A stretch of 64,000 nt of DNA from Rouxiella silvae (lineage in GTDB: Bacteria > Pseudomonadota > Gammaproteobacteria > Enterobacterales > Enterobacteriaceae), in assembly GCF_002093625.1 (NCBI RefSeq), contig NZ_MRWD01000008.1, forward strand, positions 1 to 64,000. The letters run 5' to 3'. This document shows positions 1 through 8,366 of the stretch, in pieces. The stretch's first letter is position 1; each line of letters starts with the position of its first letter. Both the position numbers and the translations under genes were made by a program. A model generated the notes under the pieces. The model was given only the letters and a program-made list of their open reading frames with translations. It was not told the DNA's origin and did no database searches.

Positions 1-52
1 AATTATTTTTTCTCTTTTGCCACTTTACCTCGAAAATGTGTAATAATTAACG

Positions 53-72
53 CTGACCATTTTAATGATCAG
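53..72. promoter_or_regulatory. Inverted repeat ahead of the first ORF
   Basis: CTGACCAT and ATGATCAG form arms that match at 7 of 8 positions around a TTTA centre, ending about 10 bases before the ATG at 82. There is no T-run after it, so it looks more like an operator than a terminator. No regulator is assigned. Confidence 0.3.
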
Positions 73-81
73 ATAATTCTT

Positions 82-435
82 ATGAAGAAATTGATTACTT
101 ATGATACTCAGGGAAAAGAACTCAGCATTGCTGAACTTAAGCAGATAATAGAATCTAATATCCAAGTGATTGAGGACACATTAACTGCCGGGTTAACTTA
201 TTATTCGCAAAATGCTCGCTATACGCCGGGCACGCTGGTTATCAAATCTATTGAATTATTACATAATCAATTGTATTCAATGAGTTACACTTATGACTGG
301 ACCATTTTCAATGGCTGCCTTGACCTCAACTCAGAAGAAGACGCCAAAGAAACCGTGTCATTTATCGTTAAACCCAATGGTTTGGAGTTTGATATAATAG
401 ATTTTGATTCGGCCGGCACTGAGAATGAATTGTAA
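82..435 (+). CDS. Hypothetical protein, 117 aa
   Basis: An ATG-started ORF for an acidic soluble protein with no signal peptide or membrane segment, which I do not recognise. The C-terminal third is rich in Asp and Glu (LNSEEDAKET, then DIIDFDSAGTENEL), and the middle has several Tyr and Trp residues (YYSQNARYTPG, YSMSYTYDWTIF). The DNA is clearly more AT-rich than the core genes around it, and no good Shine-Dalgarno sequence precedes the ATG. It lies upstream of tomB-hha, where E. coli has acrB. A small acquired gene is a reasonable guess. Small acidic proteins of this kind include immunity proteins and chaperones, but nothing here proves either role. Confidence 0.5.
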   Translation: MKKLITYDTQGKELSIAELKQIIESNIQVIEDTLTAGLTYYSQNARYTPGTLVIKSIELLHNQLYSMSYTYDWTIFNGCLDLNSEEDAKETVSFIVKPNGLEFDIIDFDSAGTENEL

Positions 436-728
436 GTTTCAGTAATAGGTTTGCGCAGTTTTCAAAAATTAGATTATATTTATATTGTGAGTTCATTATT
501 ACGTCATGTCAGGTATCCTTGACAACATTCGATACGATAATGAGCGTGGCAATCAACCCTGAACCTGCCGCTTCTCAACAATAGTGATACGAAATATCAT
601 TTATTTTTAATAGGGTAATATTTTTTACTAAGCAGTCCCTGGTTCAGCTCGGCTTTTGTTGTTTATTTACAATTTTTGTTTACTCACAGAGTGTTATCAC
701 ACCGAATAACCATTACGGAGGGGATGAT

Positions 729-1097
729 ATGGATGAGTACTCGCCTAAGCGACATGATATTGCGCAACTGCGGTTCCTCAACGAAAATTTGTACGACGAA
801 GGAATTGCAACCCTGGGAGACAGCCATCATGGCTGGGTCAATGATCCAACTTCAGCGGTAAATCTGCAGTTGAATGACCTGATTGAGCATATTGCCTCTT
901 TCATCATGAGCTTTAAAATTAAATACCCGGATGAAACGAACCTCAGCGACCTGGTAGAAGAGTATCTTGACGATACCTATACCCTGTTTAGCAATTACGG
1001 AATTAACGATTCTGATTTACGTCAATGGCAAAAAACCAAAAAACGACTATTCAGAATGTTCTCAGGGGATTATGTCTGTACCTTGATGAAAACATAA
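729..1097 (+). CDS. tomB: TomB/YmoB, Hha toxicity antitoxin
   Basis: Antitoxin of the Hha-TomB pair. In E. coli and Yersinia this small four-helix protein transiently contacts Hha and speeds oxidation of a conserved Hha cysteine, which destabilises Hha (established for the family). The start [14 protein letters not shown] and the [14 protein letters not shown] segment are diagnostic, and the length of 122 aa is usual. A strong GGAGGGG sits just ahead of the ATG. The gene is 44 bases upstream of hha on the same strand, the normal operon order. Residue 18, which I recall as the conserved buried cysteine, is Asn here (codon AAC at 780-782). The only cysteine left is Cys117, near the C-terminus. 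See findings. Confidence 0.95.
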   Translation: MDEYSPKRHDIAQLRFLNENLYDEGIATLGDSHHGWVNDPTSAVNLQLNDLIEHIASFIMSFKIKYPDETNLSDLVEEYLDDTYTLFSNYGINDSDLRQWQKTKKRLFRMFSGDYVCTLMKT

Positions 1098-1141
1098 AAG
1101 ATAATTTAATAAAGAATGTAGATACAGTTGAAAAGGCTATG

Positions 1142-1345
1142 ATGAACAAAACCGACTATTTGATGCGTTTAAGAAAATGCACCACTATCGATACGCTTGA
1201 ACGTGTTATTGAGAAAAATAAGTACGAACTTTCTAATGATGAGTTGGAGTTGTTTTACTCTGCGGCAGATCATCGCCTCGCCGAGTTAACAATGAATAAG
1301 CTTTACGATAAAATCCCCGTCGCCGTTTGGAAGTTTGTACGCTAA
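1142..1345 (+). CDS. hha: Hha/YmoA nucleoid-associated modulator
   Basis: A small H-NS/StpA partner that represses horizontally acquired and thermoregulated genes, and the toxin partner of TomB. The 67-residue product ([20 protein letters not shown], then [21 protein letters not shown]) is almost identical to Yersinia YmoA. The cysteine target of TomB-assisted oxidation (Cys18 in E. coli Hha) is present as Cys13. The ATG at 1142 is chosen over the in-frame ATG at 1139 and the longer frame from 1025, because AAAAGG at 1131-1136 gives a normal 5-base spacing and the family length is about 67-72 residues. It is co-transcribed with tomB, and a hairpin terminator follows. Confidence 0.96.
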   Translation: MNKTDYLMRLRKCTTIDTLERVIEKNKYELSNDELELFYSAADHRLAELTMNKLYDKIPVAVWKFVR

Positions 1346-1361
1346 TTTCTCATCCTTCCCT

Positions 1362-1396
1362 CATTGAGCCGATATTTTCTCGGCTCAATGCATTTT
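1362..1396 (+). terminator. Intrinsic terminator of tomB-hha
   Basis: An 11-bp perfect stem, CATTGAGCCGA with its complement ending at 1390, surrounds a 7-base AT-rich loop and is followed by ATTTTT. It is placed 17 bases after the hha stop. Confidence 0.85.
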
Positions 1397-1518
1397 TACT
1401 TATCTTAAATTTATGCCCGATACCGTTATTAATTAATCAGGCTTAAATGTAGGATACATTTATCTTGCTAATGAGTTCCATCTACTGAAACTCACAGCTC
1501 TACTCGCCTATTTTCACC

Positions 1519-2448
1519 CTATAATTTTAGCCTTTGACGAAATGCCTGCAGTAAATATTGAAAACACTGCTCCGTTTGCGGTGAGCGCAAAGGTGAATGG
1601 GTTCTCATCATCGCTACCGTACGGGTTAATTCTGGCTGCTGTAAATGCATCACGGTTAATTCATCGTCATTAAGCGTCGACGTATACAGCTCGGGCAATA
1701 TGGCCAGTGCCAATCTTGAGCGCACTAACCCGTAAAGTGTCTCCTGAAAATCGACCCGATAGGCGATGTCCAGATTTAAACGATGGCTTTCAATAAGCGA
1801 GTTAACCAGACGACTCACATTGCCCCTAAGGAAGATAGCAATGGGCCGCTGCGCCAGATGTCGCCAGGGTAAATGATGGCCATCGGCAAGCACGTCGTCC
1901 TTACGCATCACCACAACAAAAGGGTCCTCCAGCAGCGGAAAAACCTCTATTTTTGACGGTACCGTGCTGTCGAGCGACCCCAGTCCAAAATCAATTGACC
2001 CCTTCTCAAGCTCAATGACAAGCCGGTCATTGGTCAGGTCATGAAACTCGACCCGAAGATGTGGAAAACGCGTTGCCAGCAGCTCGGGAACCGCAGGAAA
2101 GAGTAGCGTACTGACCGAGGGCACCAATCCGATTCGCAACGTCCCGTCACCCCCCTGGGCCATAATCTGCAGCATGTCATCGAAAGTATTGTGCGCAATA
2201 TTCAGCATTCTTTCCGCATAGGGCAAAATCGCCAGCCCCCTATCGGTCAGAGTCACCGCCTGCGCCGTGCGATTCACCAGCTTGCCGCCCAACACGGACT
2301 CAATCTGGCGCAGCGCGCTGCTTAATGCTGGCTGACTGATAGCCAAAAGATGTGCCGTAGCCGTAAAGCTGCGCAGTTCGGCGAGCGTAACAAAATACTG
2401 AATTTGTTTAAGCGATAACGCAGGCAACCTGCGCCAGGGTTCAGACAT
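1519..2448 (-). CDS. LysR-family regulator beside the adenine deaminase operon
   Basis: A 309-residue LTTR. The N-terminal winged helix-turn-helix spans about residues 12-75 (LSLKQIQYFVTLAE, then ISQPALSSALRQIE), followed by a periplasmic-binding-protein-like effector domain (GTLRIGLVPSVSTLLFPAVPELL onward). It starts 140-150 bases away from, and divergent to, adenine deaminase. This is the usual arrangement for an LTTR that controls its neighbour, so it probably regulates the ade-permease pair and itself. The effector is unknown; a purine or catabolic intermediate is inferred from context only. I do not know a gene name for it. Confidence 0.9.
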   Translation of the reverse strand: MSEPWRRLPALSLKQIQYFVTLAELRSFTATAHLLAISQPALSSALRQIESVLGGKLVNRTAQAVTLTDRGLAILPYAERMLNIAHNTFDDMLQIMAQGGDGTLRIGLVPSVSTLLFPAVPELLATRFPHLRVEFHDLTNDRLVIELEKGSIDFGLGSLDSTVPSKIEVFPLLEDPFVVVMRKDDVLADGHHLPWRHLAQRPIAIFLRGNVSRLVNSLIESHRLNLDIAYRVDFQETLYGLVRSRLALAILPELYTSTLNDDELTVMHLQQPELTRTVAMMRTHSPLRSPQTEQCFQYLLQAFRQRLKL

Positions 2449-2500
2449 AAATCCCCGTCAGTTCAATGATGCAGCAGAAAGTATTCGCCAGCATAACCCC

Positions 2501-2520
2501 ATCTTATCCACTGATAAAAT
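2501..2520. promoter_or_regulatory. Candidate LysR operator
   Basis: TTATC-CACT-GATAA is a perfect dyad at 2504-2517. With its flanks it matches at 18 of 20 positions. It lies in the 150-bp divergent region between the LysR gene and adenine deaminase, where an LTTR box is expected. The assignment to this regulator is inference. Confidence 0.45.
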
Positions 2521-2599
2521 AAATCATCTGTTAAATCGCTGTCGGCCTGCCTACAGTAAGGCCATTCCCTCGTTTTCGACTCCTAATTTGGCAGACAAT

Positions 2600-4390
2600 A
2601 TGATGACCACAGACAAACCGGCCATTTCGCTGCGGCGGCGCGCGGTTCAGGCAGCGATGGGTGAGACGCCTTTCGACCGGTTGCTAAAAAATGCCCGACT
2701 GATTGACATGGTCACCGGTGAAATTCGCGAGGTCGATATCGGCCTGTCCGGCTCGATTATTGCCAGCGTTCATCCGTGCGGTGACGACTTTGAGGCGACA
2801 ATAACCCAAGACCTGGCTGGAGCCTTCCTCTCCCCCGGTCTGATTGACACCCACGTTCACGTAGAAAGCTCACACCTCCCAGCTCACCGCTACGCGCAAA
2901 TTGTGGTTGCACAGGGCACCACCACCATTTACTGGGACCCGCACGAGCTCGCCAATGTGCTGGGTGTCGAAGGCGTACGCTATGCGGTGGAGTCAAGCCG
3001 CGGCCTGCCGCTGCGGGTGATCTGCGCCGCGCCTTCAAGCGTGCCATCAACGCCCGGCCTTGAGACATCGGGCGCTGATTTTCGCGGTAAAGAGATGCAA
3101 ACCATGCTTGCCTGGCCAGAAGTTGCTGGCGTTGCTGAAATGATGGACATGCACGGCGTGATCACCGGCAGTGAACGCATGCTGGAAATTCTTGATGCCG
3201 GGCTCAGCAGCGGCAAGTTGATCGAAGGGCATGCGCGCGGGCTCAAAGGAAAAGAGCTGCAAGCCTATTTAGCGGCGGGCGTTGGCTCGGATCATGAGCT
3301 GACCTCGGCCGAAGACGCGCTTGAAAAACTGCGCGCGGGGCTGAATCTACAAATTCGCGGCTCGCATCCGTATTTACTGCCTGACATTGTCAGCGCACTT
3401 AAAACGCTGCCCCATCTGTCATCGCAAATCACGCTGTGCACCGACGACGTACCGCCAGACTTTTTGCTTGAGCGGGGCGGAATGATTGCTTTGGTCAATA
3501 CGCTGATCGACTGCGGTTTACCCGCACAAGACGTGCTGCGCATGGCAACCTTTAACGCTGCTCTGCGCCTACAGCGTGCCGATTTGGGCCTGATTGCCGC
3601 TGGCCGCAGTGCCGATTTCTTCACCTTCGATTCGCTGGAAAAGATCTGCCCCGACAAAGTTTTTGTCGGTGGACAATGCATCGCCGACGGTGGTCGCATG
3701 CTGATTGAAGAAACTGAACCTACGACCCTGCTTCAGCCACCGCGCGACACCATGCACCTTACGCCGGTCGAAGAGTCTGACTTCGCCATCCGCATTCCAA
3801 GCGTCAACCATGGCAAAGCTACGCTACGACACATCAAGGGCGCGCGCTTCACCCAGTGGAGCGAAACCACAGTAGACGTACGGGCAGGCGTGGTGCAATT
3901 ACCGGCGGAGTTTAGCCTGATTTGGGTTCTGCATCGTCACGGGAAATACCCGGCAAAGCCTCAGCTTGCACTGCTAGAGGGTTGGGGGGAATTACGCGGC
4001 GCGATTGCCACGTCCTATTCCCATGACGCGCATAATTTGGTGGTGCTGGGGCGTGACCCTGCCGAAATGGCGCTGGCGGCAAACCATCTTATTACCTGCG
4101 GCGGTGGCATGGCGTTAAGCCAGAATGGAAAACTGCTGGCCAATGTCGACATGCCGATTGCCGGGATGCTGTCTGACTTACCCGCCGAGCAGTTGGCCGC
4201 GCAGTTTAAAAATCTGCGCGATTTGAGTGCCAAAATTGCCGATTGGGAGCCGCCTTATCGGGTGTTTAAAGCGATTGAAGGCACCTGTCTGGCCTGTAAT
4301 GCCGGCCCACACCTGACGGATTTAGGGCTGACCGACGGTGGAACGCGACAAATTATCGACCCGCTGACCGACGCTTGGGAAGTGCCATAA
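2600..4390 (+). CDS. ade: Adenine deaminase
   Basis: Hydrolyses adenine to hypoxanthine and ammonia for purine salvage or nitrogen scavenging. It is a metal-dependent amidohydrolase. The metal-binding DTHVHVES segment lies near residue 85, YWDPHELANVLG follows at about 110, and CTDDVPPD comes near residue 280. The C-terminal adenine deaminase domain holds NLVVLGRDPAEMALAANHL, GGGMAL and EGTCLACNAGPHLTDLG. The length of about 596 aa fits the E. coli enzyme (588 aa). The frame also allows a TTG at 2588, but the ATG pair at 2600/2603 is preferred; neither has a convincing ribosome binding site. It precedes a purine permease and is divergent from a LysR gene, so the set looks like a complete adenine uptake and deamination unit. 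Confidence 0.95.
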   Translation: MMTTDKPAISLRRRAVQAAMGETPFDRLLKNARLIDMVTGEIREVDIGLSGSIIASVHPCGDDFEATITQDLAGAFLSPGLIDTHVHVESSHLPAHRYAQIVVAQGTTTIYWDPHELANVLGVEGVRYAVESSRGLPLRVICAAPSSVPSTPGLETSGADFRGKEMQTMLAWPEVAGVAEMMDMHGVITGSERMLEILDAGLSSGKLIEGHARGLKGKELQAYLAAGVGSDHELTSAEDALEKLRAGLNLQIRGSHPYLLPDIVSALKTLPHLSSQITLCTDDVPPDFLLERGGMIALVNTLIDCGLPAQDVLRMATFNAALRLQRADLGLIAAGRSADFFTFDSLEKICPDKVFVGGQCIADGGRMLIEETEPTTLLQPPRDTMHLTPVEESDFAIRIPSVNHGKATLRHIKGARFTQWSETTVDVRAGVVQLPAEFSLIWVLHRHGKYPAKPQLALLEGWGELRGAIATSYSHDAHNLVVLGRDPAEMALAANHLITCGGGMALSQNGKLLANVDMPIAGMLSDLPAEQLAAQFKNLRDLSAKIADWEPPYRVFKAIEGTCLACNAGPHLTDLGLTDGGTRQIIDPLTDAWEVP

Positions 4391-4485
4391 ACAACTGTTT
4401 TATGTGAAGGGCAACTTATAAATAACACAAGCAATTGATAGCAAAGCATAAAAAAGATAATTCATTTTGTTCAGGGGAACACAAC

Positions 4486-5829
4486 ATGGCACAACCATCC
4501 GTTACTAACGCCGTCTCCGGTGGAGGCTGGCTACAAAGACGTTTCCAACTTTACCAACGTCAAACCAGTGTGAAAATAGAGTGTCTTGCGGGTATTACCG
4601 GTTTTTTGGCCGCCGCTTATCTTTTGGTAGTAATCCCAGGTTTGCTGGCAGTCGGCGGCATTGATAAAGGCGCTGCGCTGACAGGCACCATTATCGTTCT
4701 GGTTGCCGGCAGTTTGCTGATGGCCTTCTATGCCAACCTGCCGTTTATGGTCGGGCCTGGCATAGGCGGTTCGGTGCTGGTCGGTATCACGCTGGCAGGT
4801 GACGGCATTACATGGCCTGTCGGGCTGGGAATAGCCTGCTGGTCTGGTATCTTATTCTTTCTGTTGACCATTTTGGGACTTCGCGAAGTGGTTACCCGAT
4901 CGATTCCGCAGTCGATCAAGCTGGGCCTGACGGCGTCTATCGGCATCTTTGTTGCCTTGCTAGGCTTTCGCAATGCGGGTCTGGTTACCGCCAACGTTAA
5001 AACACACGCCCTTGGGCTGGGTGATTTTACCGCGCCCGGTGCGCTGATTGCGCTGCTGGGTTTATTAATCGCGATAGGGCTGCAGGCGCGTCGCGTTCCC
5101 GGCGCTATTTTGTGGGCCATTCTGTTAGCCACGCTGGCCGGTCTGCCTTTCGGCATTACACATTTACCTGCCGAATGGATTTCCCTGCCGCATTCATTAA
5201 CGCCGCTTATCGGTAAAGTTGACCTGCTGGGCGCGCTTAATATTGCCTTCCTGCCGTTCCTGTTTATCTTTTTTGCCTCAGAGTTTTTCTCGACCATGGG
5301 CACGACGCTGGCCGTTGGCGGTGAAGCAGGGCTGCTCGACGAACACGGCAATATGAAGAACATCAATCGTCCGTTCGTTGTCGATTCTATCGCGGCGGCA
5401 TTAGGTCCTATTTTCGGCATTCCTGCGGCGACGGCGCTGATTGAGTCTGCGGCAGCAGCCGAAGCGGGTGGCAAAACGGGGCTAACGGCACTGACCGCTG
5501 CGGTGATGTTTTTACTGATGCTGTTGTTGACGCCGATAGCGCTGATGATCCCGAAAGAGGCAACGGCACCCGCATTAATTCTGATTGGGCTAAATATGTT
5601 CAGCGGCTTGCGCAAAGTCGATTTGAGCAACTTTACCGAAGGTCTGCCGGTATTAATGATGGTGATGGCTACGCTGATTTCTAACAGTTTCGGGACGGGT
5701 ATTGCCGCAGGGTTGCTGTTCTATGTGGCGATAAAAGTCGTGGCGGGGAAAGCACGTGAAGTGCCGGTGAGTCTTTACGTTTTGGCTATTCCGCTGGTGT
5801 ATTATTTCGCAACACTGACGCACCATTAA
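4486..5829 (+). CDS. NCS2/AzgA-type purine permease, probably adenine
   Basis: An inner-membrane purine:proton symporter of about 447 aa with 12-14 hydrophobic segments. It resembles E. coli PurP/AdeQ: GIGGSVLVGITLAG, FFASEFFSTMGTTLAVGG, then ESAAAAEAGGKTGLTAL in the region that binds substrate in this family. The ATG at 4486 follows AGGGGA at 4473-4478 and gives the family length. The longer frame from 4435 adds a Lys-rich stretch with no ribosome binding site. It is about 95 bases behind adenine deaminase on the same strand, so adenine is the most likely substrate. Hypoxanthine or guanine cannot be excluded. Confidence 0.9.
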   Translation: MAQPSVTNAVSGGGWLQRRFQLYQRQTSVKIECLAGITGFLAAAYLLVVIPGLLAVGGIDKGAALTGTIIVLVAGSLLMAFYANLPFMVGPGIGGSVLVGITLAGDGITWPVGLGIACWSGILFFLLTILGLREVVTRSIPQSIKLGLTASIGIFVALLGFRNAGLVTANVKTHALGLGDFTAPGALIALLGLLIAIGLQARRVPGAILWAILLATLAGLPFGITHLPAEWISLPHSLTPLIGKVDLLGALNIAFLPFLFIFFASEFFSTMGTTLAVGGEAGLLDEHGNMKNINRPFVVDSIAAALGPIFGIPAATALIESAAAAEAGGKTGLTALTAAVMFLLMLLLTPIALMIPKEATAPALILIGLNMFSGLRKVDLSNFTEGLPVLMMVMATLISNSFGTGIAAGLLFYVAIKVVAGKAREVPVSLYVLAIPLVYYFATLTHH

Positions 5830-5895
5830 CACTGGGTTGACGGATAAAATGGGCTTGATGGGGAAAGAAGGAAAATAGTGCGGTGGGGCCGAAAT

Positions 5896-6008
5896 GGTGG
5901 AGGCCCTGCCAGCTACATCCCGGCACACACGACACCTGCTATGGCTGCTTCCTTCCGGACCTGACCGAGTTAACAAGTTAGCGTTGCGGGAGAACCAACA
6001 GGGCCCCC
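5896..6008 (-). ncRNA. ffs: 4.5S RNA of the signal recognition particle
   Basis: The reverse strand reads as a bacterial 4.5S RNA. The 5' end GGGGGCCCTG pairs with the 3' end CAGGGCCTCC (one G-U pair). The conserved GGTCCGGAAGGAAGCAGCC loop that binds Ffh is complete, and GTGCCGGGATGTAGCTGGCA matches E. coli. The length of about 113 nt fits. It binds Ffh to target ribosome-nascent chain complexes to the membrane. It lies between the purine permease and ybaZ. The ends are placed by helix pairing, so they may be off by one or two bases. Confidence 0.97.
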
Positions 6009-6046
6009 ATTGACGTTGACGGCTTCAATACTGCGAAGCGGTGGGC

Positions 6047-6075
6047 ATTATCAGGGATGGCCTAAACAAAAGCAA
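6047..6075 (-). promoter_or_regulatory. Sigma-70 promoter of ffs
   Basis: On the minus strand, TTGCTT (-35), a 17-base spacer, then GATAAT (-10). The start would fall some 30 bases before the mature 5' end. This fits the short 5' leader that RNase P removes from E. coli 4.5S precursor. Confidence 0.6.
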
Positions 6076-6142
6076 GTTAACTGCCGACAACCGTTGTTTT
6101 CTTATACAATCAACGGTGAATTCTTTTCACAAAGGTGTTTGC

Positions 6143-6451
6143 ATGTCAGAAGTCGACAATTTTCGCCAGCGGGTGTTTCAAATCATCGCGGCTATTCCCT
6201 TGGGGCAAGTGACCACTTACGGCGAAGTCGCTCGCCTTGCAGGTTCACCGCGCGCCGCGCGTCAGGTCGGCGGTGTCTTGAAGAAATTGCCTGAGGGTAG
6301 CAGTCTCCCCTGGCATCGTGTGGTCAATCGTCACGGTGAGATTTCACTTCAGGGAGAAGATTTTAAACGACAGCGTCATGCGCTACTGGCCGAAGGTATT
6401 ATCTTTAAAAAAGGGCAAATTGATTTGCTAAAGTTTGGCTGGAAGTTGTAA
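6143..6451 (+). CDS. atl: Alkyltransferase-like DNA repair protein (Atl/YbaZ)
   Basis: Related to O6-alkylguanine-DNA alkyltransferases but without the reactive cysteine. The motif reads PWHRVV, with Trp where the enzymes have Cys. Family members bind and flip O6-alkylguanine and mark it for nucleotide excision repair. The ATG at 6143 has AAAGGTG 6-12 bases upstream and gives 102 aa, a usual length. The longer upstream frame runs toward ffs and is not credible. The helix-turn-helix part (VTTYGEVARLAGSPRAARQVGGVL) is intact. It is divergent from ffs. Confidence 0.93.
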   Translation: MSEVDNFRQRVFQIIAAIPLGQVTTYGEVARLAGSPRAARQVGGVLKKLPEGSSLPWHRVVNRHGEISLQGEDFKRQRHALLAEGIIFKKGQIDLLKFGWKL

Positions 6452-6453
6452 CT

Positions 6454-6479
6454 CCCTTCTCCCGCAGGCGGAAGAAGGG
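6454..6479 (+). terminator. Hairpin after ybaZ
   Basis: CCCTTCT and AGAAGGG form a 7-bp outer stem around a GC-rich centre that can pair further. There is no clear T-run on either side, so termination is possible but not certain. Confidence 0.4.
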
Positions 6480-6519
6480 ACGGACTTAACGGCCCAATTC
6501 ATTAATTAATAAGACTTAA

Positions 6520-7089
6520 TTAATAAGAGGTAATAGGAGCCGGTTGGGGTACAGGTACCGCGTTAGGGGCTGTATCACCCGTGTTACCCATAGGACCTAA
6601 ACCCGTAGGTTTGGTCGCAACAGGGACTGCCGTTACCGGAACCAGGTTCAGGTCAGCACGGGTGCCTTTCGCACCGTTAATCACTTCTTTAATGTTGTCG
6701 GTGATAAACACCAGACGGTCGTTCACCGTTACGGCAGCACTCAGGATAATACGGGCATTAGGCTGGATGTCCTGCGGGTTATACGGCAGGATGAAGCTGA
6801 ATGGTGCCTGTTTACCGTCGGTGCGTGCCACTTTCTGCGCAATCACGCGAGAAGGTGCGTCCGCCAATGAGGCATCCGACAGAGTTACCGTCAAGACCGC
6901 ATCAGGCGGTAGGGCAACGCGCTGCGAAATGTTCACCATCCCCGAAACATTGGGTCCGGTAATGGCCGGTGCCGACGTCGGGCTAGCGCTCGAATTGGGT
7001 GAAGACTGCGGCGGTGCCTGATGCTGTGTAGCACAACCTGCAAGAGCAAAAGACAGCGCGGTTCCACCTACTATCTGCCAAAGTTTCAT
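6520..7089 (-). CDS. ybaY: YbaY family outer-membrane lipoprotein
   Basis: A 189-aa lipoprotein. The signal peptide ends in the lipobox LAGC, with Cys at about residue 19. A Ser/Pro-rich linker follows, then the YbaY domain (ALPPDAVLTVTLSDASLADAPS, PYNPQDIQPNARIILSAAV), which is very close to E. coli YbaY. The Pro-rich C-terminus is also typical. The ATG at 7089 is preferred because AAGGAG sits 9 bases upstream; the longer frame adds ten residues before the signal peptide. The function is not established beyond a possible envelope role. It is divergent from tesB. Its stop codon lies in a 13-bp direct duplication (TTAATTAATAAGA at 6502 and 6516). Confidence 0.92.
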   Translation of the reverse strand: MKLWQIVGGTALSFALAGCATQHQAPPQSSPNSSASPTSAPAITGPNVSGMVNISQRVALPPDAVLTVTLSDASLADAPSRVIAQKVARTDGKQAPFSFILPYNPQDIQPNARIILSAAVTVNDRLVFITDNIKEVINGAKGTRADLNLVPVTAVPVATKPTGLGPMGNTGDTAPNAVPVPQPAPITSY

Positions 7090-7380
7090 TGATCGTACTC
7101 CTTTTATGATCATCTGCACGACACGGTTTTCTATATGCCGATTTGATTGGAATGGATTATTTAACCACTCGTATCAATAACTATGGCACACAAAACTGAA
7201 TTATTCCTGCCGTGGCCTTAATCAACCCTTCTGCTGCTATGCGCTATCTACTATCATAAATTAAGTAATTCTCGCTGTGACAGACGATTAGCGTCGTTTT
7301 TTGCGCCGGTGAGTCGCCAAAATTAACGGCATTTATGAGAAAATTCCGACCCAGTAATCCCTACATTCACGAGGCAACCT

Positions 7381-8247
7381 ATGACTCAGGCACTAAATAA
7401 ACTACTGGATCTCCTCAATCTTGAAAAAATAGAAGAAGGGTTGTTTCGTGGTCAGAGTGAAGATTTGGGGCTGCGCCAGGTATTCGGCGGACAGGTGGTT
7501 GGGCAGGCGCTTTACGCCGCAAAGCAGACAGTACCTGGCGATCGTGGCATTCACTCTTTTCACAGCTATTTTTTGCGTCCAGGTGACAGTAGCAAGCCGA
7601 TTGTCTATGACGTAGAGAACCTGCGCGACGGCAACAGTTTCAGCGCGCGTCGCGTTAAAGCCGTACAGAGTGGCAAGCCGATATTTTACATGACGGCGTC
7701 GTTCCAAAGTCTGGAGGAAGGCTTTGAGCATCAAAACAGCATGCCAGAAGTTCCGGCACCGGAAACGCTTATCACCGAGACCGAGATAGCCAAAAAGTTT
7801 GCGCACATCATTCCCGAAAAAGTCAGGGAAAAGTTTATCGGTCAAAGACCCATAGAGATGCGTCCAGTTAAGTTTCACAACCCGTTGCAGGGCAAGGTAG
7901 AGCCTCCGGAGCGCGCAGTGTGGATAAAAGCCAACGGCGCTATGCCGGACGACCTGCGAATTCATCAGTACCTGCTGGGCTATGCTTCAGACTTCAACTT
8001 TTTACCCACCGCCCTACAGCCGCACGGTGTGGGCTTTCTTGAACCGGGCATGCAGGTCGCCACCATCGATCACTCAATGTGGTTCCATCGCCCTTTCCGT
8101 CTCGATGAATGGCTGCTGTACAGCATTGAGAGCACCTCGGCTTCAGGCGCGCGGGGATTCGTTCGCGGACAGTTTTACACCCGAGAAGGCGTGCTGGTTG
8201 CCTCCACCGTGCAGGAAGGGGTCATGCGGCAGAGAAAGCCGGAGTAA
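7381..8247 (+). CDS. tesB: Acyl-CoA thioesterase II
   Basis: Cleaves medium- and long-chain acyl-CoA to free fatty acid and CoA in the cytoplasm. The 288 aa form the double hot-dog fold. The N-terminal half has [11 protein letters not shown] and [12 protein letters not shown]. The C-terminal half has the Asp-containing [12 protein letters not shown], followed by [19 protein letters not shown] and the end QEGVMR, as in E. coli TesB. The preceding 290-bp region shared with ybaY holds no gene and shows no clear promoter to me. A bidirectional terminator separates it from the convergent amtB. Confidence 0.97.
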   Translation: MTQALNKLLDLLNLEKIEEGLFRGQSEDLGLRQVFGGQVVGQALYAAKQTVPGDRGIHSFHSYFLRPGDSSKPIVYDVENLRDGNSFSARRVKAVQSGKPIFYMTASFQSLEEGFEHQNSMPEVPAPETLITETEIAKKFAHIIPEKVREKFIGQRPIEMRPVKFHNPLQGKVEPPERAVWIKANGAMPDDLRIHQYLLGYASDFNFLPTALQPHGVGFLEPGMQVATIDHSMWFHRPFRLDEWLLYSIESTSASGARGFVRGQFYTREGVLVASTVQEGVMRQRKPE

Positions 8248-8281
8248 GTGTCGCGTTATTTAGGGTGGCCAAAAATCAAAA

Positions 8282-8314
8282 AGAAGGGGGACGATAATTA
8301 TCGTCCCCCTTTTT
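8282..8314. terminator. Bidirectional terminator between tesB and amtB
   Basis: A perfect 24-bp palindrome (arms GGGGGACGATAA and TTATCGTCCCCC, 8286-8309), with A-rich sequence on the left and TTTTT on the right. It can stop transcription from both convergent genes. Confidence 0.9.
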
Positions 8315-8366
8315 GCTATCTCATCATGCCCCATTTACAGGGAGAGTATAGGTTCGCCCACCAGGA

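Noticed and set aside
4728..5630. 300-aa minus-strand ORF antisense to the purine permease
   Set aside because: It is a mirror frame of a hydrophobic gene, rich in Pro, Ser, Ala and Ile, with no ribosome binding site or recognisable domain; the plus-strand permease has clear family motifs.
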